Notes under the pieces: model-generated
Databases searched by the model: none
Seen by the model: the letters and a program-made list of their open reading frames with translations, nothing else
What the model was told of the DNA's origin: nothing
Made by a program: the position numbers and the translations under genes
Assembly (NCBI GenBank): GCA_031761405.1
Contig: JASEVX010000011.1
Location: 19,630,959 to 19,694,958, forward strand
DNA from: Serripes groenlandicus
Taxonomy: Eukaryota; Mollusca; Bivalvia; Cardiida; Cardiidae
DNA: 64,000 nucleotides
Direction of reading: 5' to 3'
Part shown: piece after piece, positions 1-12,600 of the stretch
Layout of the letters: the number at the start of each line of letters is the position of its first letter
How positions within the stretch are numbered: the first letter of the stretch is position 1

Positions 1-48
1 GTCTGCTGCAGAGGCATCAGAAAGCGTCTATATGTGGGAAAGGGTTAA
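1..48 (-). mobile_element. P-MITE, right end only (window edge)
   Basis: CTGCTGCAGAGGCATCAGAA ... GTGGGAAAGGGTTAA. The P-MITE family has TTAA-CCCTTTCCC termini and is read here as piggyBac-like; 'plus' means the GACGC arm is at the left. Confidence 0.8.
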
Positions 49-208
49 AAAATGTAAAATAACCAAACTGAAATGATAATTACCCATATCATGCAATTGA
101 AATATTGCATAATTTGATACCTTCCGTAACAAATATGTAGCAGGGGACTATATATATGGCATATTGAAAATAAGAAAGTTCTATCTAAATGAACATAATT
201 ATAATGAT

Positions 209-438
209 TTAACCCTTTCCCTCATATAAACACTTTCTGACGCCTCTGCAGCAGACAGCTTTTTGAAAACATAGTGACAAAAGAAGAAATTGCTCAAAAC
301 GAGCAATTTCTCCTTTTGACACAATGTTTTCCACTTTTAGTCATAGGTTATCCATTCAATTATAGAGATATTCTATTTTTTCACAAAATATGTTCAAAGT
401 TTTCTGCTGCAGAATTGTCGTATGAGGGAAAGGGTTAA
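209..438 (+). mobile_element. P-MITE, full length
   Basis: TTAA at both edges, left arm with CTGACGCCTCTGCAGCAGAC, centre AAATTGCTCAAAACGAGCAA, right arm GAATTGTCGTATGAGGG. Confidence 0.9.
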
Positions 439-557
439 TAGAGTTGACAACAGGAGATATTGCTCATTATCAGTAATTATGTCTTTTGTCACAATGTTTT
501 CAAAAGTTTTCTGTTGCAGAGGCATCAGAAAGCATCTATATGAGGGAAAGGGGTAAG
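439..557 (-). mobile_element. P-MITE, half copy abutting the previous one
   Basis: Contains only the centre and the GACGC arm (AAAGCATCTATATGAGGG, then AAAGGGGTAA). Confidence 0.75.
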
Positions 558-1238
558 TGGGAAAATGTTTTATCTTTTTGTATAATGAAGTGTGTACAAT
601 ATTAACGAATTCTTCTTTTCTATTGACAGCCTGGTAAATTGCAAAAATCTTGATGTTAATTAACATTGTAATGAAACAATTATTTGCGGCAATTTGACAT
701 GCAACTACATTGTTTTCTTAACTTGATTTCATGCAGAACTGTTGAAATTTCATGTTATAACGGTTTTGCATGAAACCCTCAATGAGGCTATTTCTCCTAC
801 ATTTTAATTAAAGGCTCATACAGTACTAAATGAATTGCATGGGACTTGTGCCAAACAGTTTTAACTACTTATTGCATACTTTCATATTGTCCCGCTCACT
901 TTGCATTGAAGAAAGTGGTCATGATTTTTCGATCATGACCGTAGATAAGGATGTGCGAAAATTCCGCATAATTAACATGCTAGGGACTACTTTTTTATGT
1001 AAACAAACATAGCTGATCTAAATATCATTATTATACCTCACATGACTTTGTAATGTTAAATTCTCATATGCTGATCATGGACAATGTCTTATTGTCTCAT
1101 GCTAACAGTACGTTTTTGACCGGATAACAGTAATGACTACTTATGTAACCAAACAGTTTGTTTCGATTTCCGAAGTAGATTTATCAACTCTAGATGTAAA
1201 AACCAAATAGTTTACAATATGAAAGTATGCAATAAAAA

Positions 1239-1368
1239 GGTTATTTACCCTGTACTGTGAAATCATCGTTGGACTTCGTTCTTTGGCGAACGTATCCTCG
1301 CATTAGCTCGGCAACGTCAACCCAAGAACTCGGTCCAACGATGATTTCACAGTACAGGGTCAATAACC
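1239..1368. repeat. Palindromic element with about 36-bp perfect-looking arms
   Basis: Left arm 1239-1274 (GGTTATTTACCCTGTACTGT ... GTTGGAC) and right arm 1333-1368 are inverted copies with one or two mismatches. Pairing continues weaker inside (TTCGTTCTTTGG against CCAAGAACTCGG), leaving a loop of about 35 bases. Foldback MITE or hairpin; family unknown. Confidence 0.85.
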
Positions 1369-1457
1369 TATAATATTGTTACAAACTATATTACAACTGT
1401 TTTGAGTAAAGCCATCAAAATGCTGGTTTCCAACTGGGAAGACATGTCTATATTTTG

Positions 1458-1749
1458 ACCCCCGGATATGTAGTATATGGGGGCTATATAGGAGTCACGC
1501 TTGTTGGTCCGTCGGTCGGTCCGTTGGTCTGTGGACATTTCTTGTGAACATTATTTCTCAGCAACCCTTCGTCAGAATTCAATATAACTTCACAAGAATG
1601 ATTGATACCAAGCCTAGTTGTGCTTATTGTCGGCGTTTTGCACTGGAATTATTTTTAAATGAGTTATGGCCCCTTGAATTTCTCATACATATGTATATTG
1701 TCAGGCACCAGCTGGGGGTATTCATCACCTTCAGTGATATTTCTAGTTG
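1458..1749 (+). mobile_element. HINE-B-like element (Helentron-type, TACCCC/GGGGTA ends)
   Basis: GACCCCCGGATATGTAGTAT, then GGGGGCTATATAGGAGTCAC, and a 3' end GGGGGTATTCATCACCTTCA then GTGATATTTCTAGTT. Same layout as at 14334 and 31985. Confidence 0.55.
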
Positions 1750-1751
1750 TT

Positions 1752-1981
1752 TTAACTCTTTCCCACATACAACAAATCTGCAGCAGACGACTTTGAAAAC
1801 AAACCAGATTTGTTTTGGAAACTCCCTCTAAATGAAAGTACAATAATTGAATAGATTTGAAAACATGGTAACAAAAGGAGAAATTGCTAGTTTTGAGCAA
1901 TTTCTTCTTTTGTCGCCATGTTTTCCATAAGTTGTCTGCTGCAGAGGCGTCCAAATGTGTCTATATGGGGAAAAGGGTTAA
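1752..1981 (-). mobile_element. P-MITE, full length
   Basis: TTAACTCTTTCCCACATACA to GGGGAAAAGGGTTAA. It starts three bases after the end of a HINE-B-like element. Confidence 0.87.
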
Positions 1982-2265
1982 TATAATAGATTTTATATGG
2001 AGCACAAGCTCCCTTTCAAATATGCTAGTCAATTTCATCAGTCCAAAATATTTCGCTGAACGTATACATATATATCTGATGACACCGCATTAAAGGTGGT
2101 CTTGAAATGATCTCATACATTTAAATATATTAACAATCTTCCTGGTTTCTATACAATTTGGCAATCACCGCTTCTCCATATTGTTTATTGTATATCGTTG
2201 AAGGTCGTCACGAAATGACTACTGCAGTGAAGATCTGGTTTTAATGGGATTGACATGCATGTTCA

Positions 2266-2496
2266 TTAACCCTTTGCCTCATATAGACACTTTCCGACGC
2301 CGCTGCTGCAGACGACTTTTTGAAAATATAGTGAAAAAAGAAGAAATTGCTCAAAACGAGCAATTTCTCCTTTTGTCACAATGTTTTCCAATTTTAGTCA
2401 TAGGTTATATATCCATTCAATATAGGGATTTTCTATTTTTTACAAAATATGTTCAATGTTGTCTGCTGCAGTATTGTCATATGAGGGAAGGGTTAA
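2266..2496 (+). mobile_element. P-MITE, full length
   Basis: TTAACCCTTTGCCTCATATA to GAGGGAAGGGTTAA; centre TGCTCAAAACGAGCAA. Confidence 0.88.
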
Positions 2497-2725
2497 GCCT
2501 GTATTGTAAACTTTTGCAGGATGGGCATGCAGCCTATGTAATACTATATGCTTTAGAGAGCTCAAGATAAGTGTCTTACTGCATGTTTCAACATCCTTAT
2601 TTGATCTCCAAATCCTCATTTTGAATAAAGGTTGTAGGCAATTATTTTCCTGTTAATTTGACAATGCAGGGCTGGGCTTGGTAAGGCTCTCTGATTGTCC
2701 TCTGTTTTGTATACATGACACTTTT

Positions 2726-3158
2726 TAGCTTGACTATTCAAAGAATATGGAGAGCTGTTACAGTCACTTGTGCGTCGGCGTTGCAACTTCGGTTAAAATT
2801 ATGCATGCAAGGCTTTTTCTCACAAACCACAGAATGCTATTGCTTTGAAACTTCACACACTTATTGGACATCATTAAATGACCTTGCAGGACAAGTCCCA
2901 AAACTATATATCAGATTTTGACGCAATTATGCCCCTTTTTGGTTAAAGTTTTGTATGCAAGGCTTTTTCTCACAAACCACAGATGCTATTGCTTTGGAAC
3001 TTCACAGACTTATTGGACAAGTCCCAAAACTTTATATCAGATTTTGACACAGTGATGCCCCTTTTTGGACTGTCAAGCCACTATCTCATTAACCACTGTG
3101 TACTATAGTATCAAATGGCTGAATAGTCGAGCATGCTGTCTTATGGACAGCTCTTGTT
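2726..3158 (+). mobile_element. HINE-D-like element, two internal monomers
   Basis: Starts AGCTTGACTATTCAAAGAAT; ends CTGAATAGTCGAGCATGCTG then TCTTATGGACAGCTCTTGTT, with a GCTGTC-TTAT-GGACAGC hairpin. The CAAGGCTTTTTCTCACAAAC segment occurs twice (2808, 2960). Confidence 0.6.
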
Positions 3159-3267
3159 TATGGTGGCAATCATGATAAATGTTTGTAATGATTCATGTAT
3201 TTTTGGTCCTGATTTCAAACATTGTGCCATTGTTATGGGCGATTGTTACCAACTCTCTATGTTCAAA

Positions 3268-3385
3268 CCTGTCCGTTTCCTAGCCTAGTACTGGTTTCAA
3301 GTATAAGTGAACTGTCCCCCTGATATAACTGAAATAATGTTGAAAACAGCATAAACCCCCCAATAAAGCAAAACAAATAAAACCT
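3268..3385 (+). mobile_element. SINE family 3, 3' part
   Basis: CCGTTTCCTAGCCTAGTACT then GTATAAGTGAACTGTCC, GATATAACTGAAATAATGTT and a CCCCAATAAAGCAAAACAA tail. Confidence 0.65.
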
Positions 3386-3489
3386 GTCGGACTCAAAAAA
3401 ATGATAAACAGGGATCCGTTTCAAGCCCTGCTTTTAGGTAGCAAATAAACCAAATTAAGTCAATAATGCTAAAACTATTATCGTTACAG

Positions 3490-3684
3490 GAGGAAAGGGG
3501 AGGTAACCCACATCAAGATACAGAACACAGGAGATTTCTATGATCTCTATGGGGGCGAGAAGTTTGCCACCCTCGCGGAGCTTGTACAGTATTATATGGA
3601 GAATATGGGTCAGTTGAAGGAAAAGAACGGGGACATCATTGAACTCAAGTTTCCGGTCAATTCAGAGGACCCTACCACAGAAAG
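3490..3684 (+). CDS. PTPN11: PTPN11 exon: C-terminal half of N-SH2 domain
   Basis: Acceptor ttacag before 3490 and donor gtattt after 3684. The exon starts with the last base of a split codon and ends with AG of a split Arg codon. It encodes [20 protein letters not shown], then [11 protein letters not shown] and [18 protein letters not shown], nearly identical to vertebrate SHP2. The residues matching human D61 and E76, which hold N-SH2 against the catalytic site, are present. Confidence 0.95.
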
Positions 3685-6600
3685 GTATTTAAAACCCCCC
3701 TTTCCAACATATAAGCCGAGCCCCGTTAGCTCAGTCAGTAGAGCCGCGGGCTGTCAATCCAGGGGTTGTGAGTTTGAATCCCGGCTCGGCCAACTTTCTT
3801 TCCGACGATTGACAAAAGTCAATGCGACATGCGTCATTCGTATTCCACCAATGGGCTAAGTGTATGTGGAAAAGCAGCCAGTTGCTTGGGAAGTTTTTTG
3901 TGTGGAGTACTGGTGTGAGAAAACCAGGAAATGCATGAGTAGGTGAACTGGCCGCCGTGATATAACTGAGAAATTGTTAAAAACGGCGATACACCCCAAT
4001 CAATCAATCAATCAACCAAGTAACATTCCTCAGGTGAACTAGTAAGCTGTGAAACATAAAATCAATCAATCTGTATGTAGGGGTGGGTATAGATATGATA
4101 ATGAAAAATCTAAAGTTGAAATACAATGGAGCATATTAAAGCTAAACCCCTGTCCTACATACAGACACTTTCTGACGCCTCTGCAGTAGACGACTTTTGA
4201 AAAACATTGTGGCAAAATAAAGAACAAATTCTTCTTTTATAACAATGTTTTCAACTCTAATTGTTTTTAAAATCTTTATAGAGATTTCTTCTATTTTTGC
4301 CTAGATGTATTCAAAGACGTCTGTAGCTGAGTTGTTGTATGTGAGAAAGGGTTAAATTTTATGAAATGAATGCACATTACCAGGTGATTGTTATAGGTAC
4401 AACTCACTATCTGATTATAAAATTGTATATTTTTTTCCTTGAGACTAGCTGGAAAATACTGTGAGAAAAATGAAAAATTCCTTTTCATGGCAGAGTCTTC
4501 CTGTTCCCCCAATGTATTTACATAATTCGCCGAGTCCCTGTAGCTCAGTCGATAATGATGCAGGCTGTCAATCCAGGGGTTGTGAGTTTGAATCCCGGCT
4601 TTGCCAACTTTCTTTCCGAAGTTTGACAAATGTCATTGTTATGTGGAGTACTGGTGTGAGAAAACCAGGTAACACATGAGTAGGTGAACTGGTCACCCTG
4701 ACATGACGTGAGCAATTGTTAAAAACGGCGTTATAAATCCCAATCAATCAATCAATCAAAGAATTTATATAATTCATGTATAACAGGAACTTGTATCAGA
4801 CGTTGGCTCTATTAGAAGTGATCAATCCGCTTTTACCCCGAACTACTGGCCTGTTCTAACCTGTTCATACTTGTACTTGTAAAGTGATTATTTCTTCTTC
4901 TTTTTCAATTCATTGAAAAACATTTCTCTATTTGGTTTAAAAATTACTAAAGATTTTTTTTTGTTTTTTTGTTACATTTCTAGATGGTTCCATGGGCATA
5001 TATCGGGGAAAGAAGCTGAAAAACAGTTAATGGAAAAAGGTCGCTATGGCAGTTATTTGGTGCGAGAGTCCCAGAGTGAGCCGGGTGACTTTGTTCTATC
5101 CGTTAAATGTGAAGAAAAAGTGACACATGTCAAGATACGAAGACAGGTAAATGTCAGAGATCTGGATAAAGGGGCGTACTTCATATTCTAAAATCTTTAC
5201 CAGACTACCAAACCCTACCTATATTGTGGGTACTCAAAAGAATCGGTGAGAAGATACTTTAGTGTGCCCACCATAAATGGTTAAACCCTTTTCTACTTCT
5301 AGAAGCTTTCTGACGCTTCTGCAGCAGACGACTTGAAATCATAACCCTTTCCCTCATATAGACGCTTTCTGACGCCTCTGCATCAGACAGCTTTTTGAAA
5401 ACATAGTGACAAAAGAAGAAATTGCTCAACGCAAGCAATTTCTCCTTTTGCCACAATGTTTTCCACTTTTAGTCATAGGTTATCCATTCAATTAAATGAA
5501 TTTTGTTTTGTGCAATTTCTTCTTTTGTCACTATGTTTTCAAAAAGCTGTCTGCTGCAGAGGCGTCAGAAAGTGTCTATATGAGGGAAAGGGTTAAGTTA
5601 ATCTACAAGTGGCTGCCTAATACAGGCAACCACTCTTTTAGTTTCCCAATTTCTCATTTGCTGCATAAATGACCCTGCAATTAAAGACCACCTGTGAACA
5701 AAGATCATATTGTTGTGTTTCCATTGATAGTCTTTATACACAGGTTCCACTGTAAATGGGAAGGGGTTAAGCGAGATATCCTTTGACAAAGATCAGTTTA
5801 CCCCTCCTTATCTATGCATGTTGGGGAAACTTTAAACCAAGAAAAGTTTTCATGCATTTTACATGATCAAGGGTTTCAGTTTTTAGCTCTTCTGTTTTTT
5901 TTGTGATAAATATAATTTTTCATTTGTGTTTATATATTATCACTTTTAATAAACTCGTTAACTAAGCTGAATAGAGGATAATCTTCAATTGGATGCTATA
6001 TATTCAAGTTGTCTGCTTAATAGAGGCGACCACAAACACAAGTTTGAATGTAAATGCACTTTCAATTAATATCTATCTTTTCAATAAGGCCTAGATCGAT
6101 CGTGTCAATTTTGACAAGCCATTCTCAATTATGTTTACATTACAGAGCAATGGGAAGTTTGATGTGGGAGGGGGAGAACAGTGTGACAGTCTGGCTGACC
6201 TGGTGGAACATTACAAAAAGAATCCAATGGTAGAAACATCAGGAACCGTGGTACACTTACGGCATGTATGTGAAAGTTCCAACAGTTACTTAAGAGCTCT
6301 AGACGAGAAGTGTATTTCACATCTCCGAATCCTTATTGGACCCTCAAACCCTATGTTGTGGGTACTCAAAAGAATCGTCTCGGTGAGACGATTCTTTTGA
6401 GTACACACAACATAGGTTTTAGTTGAGTCATAAGGGAGATATGGATAGGAAAAGACCAGTTCACTTCTCCTTACTTATTTACTTACTTACCCTGCATGAT
6501 CCTCTTCACACCAATGTCGATGGGTTAGGCAACACAGAATTTTTTTCTACAGAAAGGACTAATCTAATCGTTCACCATGTTTTCCTTATTTCCTTATCAG

Positions 6601-9600
6601 TAATTTATTTGTTTTGGGGGTTTTCCTTCTTTTAGGGGAATTTCTTGTGTTAACCCTTTCCCACTTTGGACAAATCTGCAGCAGACGACTCTGAACACAA
6701 CACATCCAGGCCAAAAAAAATGAAAGTCTCTATAAAGTCTATATATAAAATTGTAATCATTAAATAGGATTGAAGACATCGGGCCAAAGGAGAAGTTGCT
6801 CATTATGAGTAATTCTCCTTTTGCCACAATGTTTTCAAAAGTGGTCTGCTGCAGAGGCGTCAGAAAGTGTCTATATGTGGGAAAGGGTTTAAGACGGGGA
6901 AAATTAACCTCTTTCTATTATGTATCTGTGAGAGGGCAGGACACAGAGCCTTAGATAAGGCGATTATTTCAAATTCCAAAACCATTATTTGACACTATGT
7001 TGTGGGTACTAAAAAGAATGCTCTCAATGAGACGATTATTTTGAGTACCCACAACATAGGGTTAAGTTAAGTCATAAGAGAGATATTAATTTGAAAAGGC
7101 CGGTTTACTCCTCTTTCTCTAATCCTCTGTAGAGAGAAGGAATGAGCCACATCTGTCACTTTGAGGGTCTTACTGTATTTCCTTAACCCTTTTCCTTATA
7201 TAGACGCTTTCTGACGCCTCTGCAGCAGACGGCTTTTTGAAAACATAGTGACAAAAGAATAAATTGCTCAAAACGAGCAATTTTTCCCTTTATCACAATG
7301 TTTTTCACTTTTATTAATAGGTGATCCATTCAATTATAGAGATTGACAAAATATGTTCAAAGTCGTCTGCTGCAGAATTGTCGCATGAGGGAACGGGTTA
7401 ACTGGATCGCATTAAGGTATATTGAGCTCTAAATTGCCAAAAATATCTACTTATGAAATTTTAATAATTTAAAAGTGTTGAAAACATTGCCACAAAAGGA
7501 GAAATTGCGTGTTATAAGCAATTTCTCCTTTTGTCACTGTGTTTTCAAAAATTGTCTCCTGTAAATGCGTCAAAATGGTTGTATTTTCTAACCATTCAAT
7601 TGTTGTTTTCAGCCCTTCAATGCTACACGCATAGCAGCTTCTGGGATAGCTAGCCGAGTCAGACAGCTGGACAAAGATACTGGGAATAAAAGTGATCATA
7701 GCAATAATAAGGGTGGGTTCTGGGATGAATTTGAGGTAAGGTTCTTTCTTATTACTTAACCCTTTCCCTCATGACCAAAAGTGGAAAACATTGTGGCAAA
7801 AGGAGAAATTGCTCGTTTTGAGCAATTTCTTCTTTTGTCTCTGTTTTCAAACAGCCGTCTGCTGCAGAGGCATCAGAAAGCGTCTATATGAGGGAAAGGG
7901 TTAACTTGTCAAATTGATAAGCTGTCTAGGCTGTTTAACGCCTCCCCACAGACAACAAATCTGCGGCAGACATCTTTAAAATCATTTAAGGCAAAAGATA
8001 GGGGAAATCTCTTTATCAATGAAAGTATTAAAATTTAATTGGAAGTTGAAAACATTGTGGCAAAAGGGGAAATTGTTTATTATGAGCATATTGTCCATTT
8101 GATGCAATGTTTTCATAAGTCGTCAGAATGGGGAAAGGATTAAATCAAAGATTATTTATTGAATACAGTTGAAAACATTGAAGCAAAAGGAGAAATTTTT
8201 AATCATGATTTGTTTACCAGTTGATTAGCCAATTAGTTTGACCGTTGGCCGCATCATATGGGAGACGGCTGATTGGGGCAATATAAGAGCGAAAATGGTC
8301 GGGAAATTTGAAACTGTTTGTTTAAGTCCTTTGACTACTCTTAACACATGACCGCTAGCACAATTGATTGTATATATATAGGATGGCAGCCAGTGGCTTG
8401 CGAAGAATATTGCATTGGGTACTGGTGTGAGAATGCTTTGAATCACAGGAACTGAGAAAAACTGCTGAAAATTGTGTAAAACTGCAATCAATCAATTCAA
8501 TGTATCTTGATATATTTTGTAGCATTTACAGCAACAAGAAGTCCGTCATTTATACAGTAGAAAGGAGGGAATGAGACCAGAAAATAAAGCCAAAAACAGA
8601 TACAAAAATATCTTGCCATGTAAGATTTGTCTTTAACATTTCATATTTAATTTTTTCTTTTGCCACAATCGTTTAGGCTTTATTTAATAATTATAATTTC
8701 ATTGATAAAGATTCTCCATATATTTGCCAAGGTTTCAAAGTTGTCTGCTGAAGATGCGTTGTAATGTATGTTGGAAAGAGTTAACCCTTTTTGAAAAACA
8801 TTGCAATAAAAGGAGAAAATGCTAATAAAGAGCAAATTCTCCTTTTTACAACAATGAATTCTCCTCTGTTTTATGCTTCCCTTTATAGAGATTTTTCCAT
8901 GATTTTCCCTACAACCTTCGATTGAAAAATCAAGTAGGTGACAGATGATGTAAAACCCTATCCTGTTTGAAGACAACTTTAGCAAACATTATGGCAAAAG
9001 TAGATATTGTGGAGTTTTTTGCATCAACCATTTCAACTCATTGATAGGGATTTTGAATTGGTCTGCTGTAGTTTTGTTGTTTGTGAGAAAGAGTTAATTA
9101 AACGTTTCACACATACAACAAATAAACAGTAGACGACTTTGAAAACATCAACACAGATATTCTCTATAAATGAAGGTATAATTGTTTAAAAAAGTTAATA
9201 AAGATTGTGTCAAAAGGAGAAAAAATGCTTGTTTAGAGCAATTACTCCTTATGTCACAATGTTTTCTAAAGTTGTCTGCTGCAGAGGCATCAGAGAGCGT
9301 CTGTGTGTGTTTTAACCCTTTCCCTCATATAGACGCTTTCTGACTTCTCTGCAGCAGACGGCTTTTTGAAAACATAGTGACAAAAGACGAAATTGCTCAA
9401 AACAAGCAATTTCTCCTTTTGCCACAATGTTTTCCACTTTTAGTCATAGGTTATCCATTCAATTCTAGAGATTTTGTATTTTTTGACAAAATATGTTCAA
9501 TGTCGTCTGCTGCAGAATTGTTGTATGAGGGAAAGGGATAATGAGCAATGTCTCCTTTTACCACAATGATTTCATCCCCATTCAATGTTTATACAGTTTA

Positions 9601-12600
9601 ACTTGTCTTAGGCAGCAATTCAAGGGAAGGTCAAAAAGGTTATCCGTTCAATTCTAGAGATTTTGTATTTTTTAACAAAATATGTTCAACGTCGTCTGCT
9701 GCAGAAATGCCGTATGAGGGAAAGGGTTAAGTGTTTATATTCTTCTGTCTTGCCTATTTACAGTTGATCACACGCGGTTGTTTTTAAGAGACGGAGACCC
9801 TGACGTTGCGGGATCAGACTATATAAACGCCAATTTAATCACTGTAAGTAACAGACAAGAACGTCGTCCTTAGTTTTCTGTATGATGTAAGAGTTTAGCT
9901 GTTTACCTATTACGTTTTTTAGTTGTCTGCTTTTATAAAGTTCTACAAGTATAACAATTTACCTTTGTTATTATTAAAGTTTGAAAGTTTGATTTTGATA
10001 CAAAAGCCAAATAATTTTGCAAACTTGAGAACATTTCTCTTTTTGTGTAGTTTCTTTATATGACCCTTTATGTAGAGTTCTGGATAAAAAAGAAATTTCT
10101 CATACCCAACATTCAAATGGCCATCTCAGTTGCAGTGAAATAACTGCCCTCTTTTGCGTGTACAGGCAACAAGAAATAAACTAAATTTTTGTGTTAGGGA
10201 AAAATGGCTCGGTGATTGTCTTGCTTTCCTACAGTGTTGACCGCTATCGGTTAACCCATTCCCATATATAGACGCTTTCAGAAGCCTCTGCAGCAGATAA
10301 TTATTGTGACAAAAGGAGAAATTGCTCATAATGAGCAATTTCTCAATTTACCACAATGATTTCAGCTCTATTCAATAATCATAAATATAATTTATAGAGA
10401 TTTTCTACATTGTGGATTTCATAATTTCAAAGTCGTCTGATGCAGATTTGTTCTATGTGGGAAAGGGTTAAAACGTGGAGCAGTAAGTTGAAGTATTTCC
10501 TGTCACAATTGTCTGTGCAGGTATCTTAATCTAAGGGTGAGCGTGTGTGTGTGTGTGTGTATCAATTGTTTGATATCAGATTAGGCAAACTGTTGCATTA
10601 CACTTCAAAATTGATATGAAATCACATTCAAACAGTATAGCCCTTCCCCTCATACGGCAATTCTGCAGTAGACGACTTTGAACGTATTTTGTCAAAAATA
10701 GAAAATCTCCATAATTGAATGGATAACCTATGACAAAAAGTGAAAAACATTGTGGCAAAAGGAGAAATTGCACGTTTTGTGCAATTTCTTCTTTTGTCAC
10801 TATGTTTTCAAAGAGGCGTCAGAAAGTGTCTATATGAGGGCAAGGGATAGTCTGAGTTGTGTTTGCCTGAGGATAATCTATACTAGTATGGAGTGTTCTG
10901 CTTGAAATAACCCTCAGATTCAGGGCGAAAATTATCTACTTCTAAATTTTAGAAATGGTAAGTCTGCCTCGGCAGGAAGACTATATGAGCTGTTCAACGA
11001 GAAAACCAACATTGGGAACTCTGCGCAAAGTATCGAACTGGATCAGCCTAAGCATGCCATGCAGGCTAACCCTGAGAGACACTTTTCGCCTCCTGTGAAT
11101 TTCTTGTTTCAGGAATCAATACTCTATGCCCCTGGGACCGAATGTGTCAGTCCGGCTGATCTGGCTTGATACATAAAGCAGAGTCCACAGTGTTGGTTTT
11201 CTCCTGGAACGGCTCATATATAATAGATCACCTCTCAGTTGTCTGTCCCATCACGTTGGCTAATGCATAACCACTGTCATGACATCTTTAAACAAGATGT
11301 ATTTACAACCATTTGGCATGAGGCCCAAGCTATTGGAAGGCGAAACATTTAATCCTTTGAACACTGTTGTTGTCTCTTTCCAGGCTGAAGACGATCACAT
11401 AGAGCAAAAGAAATCATACATTGCCACCCAGGGTTGCCTCACCCAGACTGTAACCGATTTCTGGCGAATGATTTGGCAGGAAAACTGTTGTGTTATCGTC
11501 ATGACAACAAAAGAAACGGAAAGAGGAAAAGTAAGACTATTTCAAAGTTCTAATTTAACCCTTCACCACCTGCAGACGCATTTTGACGCAATAGCAGCAG
11601 ACGACATTTGAAAACGTTGTGGCCAAAGGTGAAATTGCTCATGATGAGCAATTTCTCCTTTGGCCACAATGTTTTCAACTTTATTTATCAATTAAGCTAT
11701 CTTTTATGGAGATTTTTCAGGTTTTTGTCACTATGTTTTCAAAGTCGTCTGCTGCAGATTTGTTGTATGTGGTAAAGGGTTAATTGCTACTAAATATTCT
11801 ATCCAAAAGATGACTTGAGTTATGATAATAAAGTAGGGTTTTATTCTCTGATCTCAAAAGCTTCAAATTGGAAATGTAGTAGCTCAAAAGTCATAGGCCG
11901 TATTATGTTTCAGTTGCATAATGTTTTTGTAATATACTACAAGTGGCGTTTAAAAATATACTTTTACCACACTCCAAGCCATATAACACAACACTACTGC
12001 AACATGAATTTCCTTTTATTATATATCCAAATAATAGTTATTAATAAAATTATGAGTAGCACATGAACAAAGCCACACTTACATTACACTATGACATTTG
12101 GTAACATATTTGTTTTTAGGCAAACACATACTTTTTTTCCTGTTCTGTTGTATTTGGGTATGATATTAAAACCTTTTATGGGCAAGAAAATGTGGACGTT
12201 CATAATGAATCATTTATTAATATTTTCAACTTTCATATAATTATCATTTTACCGTTTCCAACAAGCAATTTCACACACCTGCATGCAGATGACTATAGAA
12301 AACATTCTGGCAAATAGAAAAATGCTGTTTATGAGTTTTTGTACTTTTACCCAAATGCAATGCAATGATAATGCTTTCTTTTTAGAGATTTTTCTCAAGA
12401 TGTTTTCAAATTTGTTAAAGTTGGAAAGGCCTAAAAGGATCTAAAGGTAAGTATTTAACCCTTTCCCACCGGCAGACGCATTTTGACGCAATAGCAGCAG
12501 ACGACTTTTGAAAACATTGTGGCCAAAGGTGAAATTGCTCATGATGAGCAATTTCTCGTTTGGCCACAATGTTTTCAATTTTAATTAACAATTAAGCTAT

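Noticed and set aside
1664..1954. Minus-strand 96-codon frame and similar frames at 10126, 16215, 25074, 25552 and 27121
   Set aside because: They run across P-MITEs and share the same peptide pieces (for example [13 protein letters not shown]), so they are repeat shadows.
3715..3790. Possible functional tRNA gene with paired GCCGAGC/GCTCGGC ends
   Set aside because: The same head occurs in other family-1 SINE copies (4529, 36216) followed by the SINE body and (CAAT)n tail, so it is a SINE promoter.
11279..11383. Upstream extension of the 11384 PTPN11 exon in the same open frame
   Set aside because: A clear tttccag acceptor precedes GCTGAAGAC, and the phosphatase alignment starts only after it.
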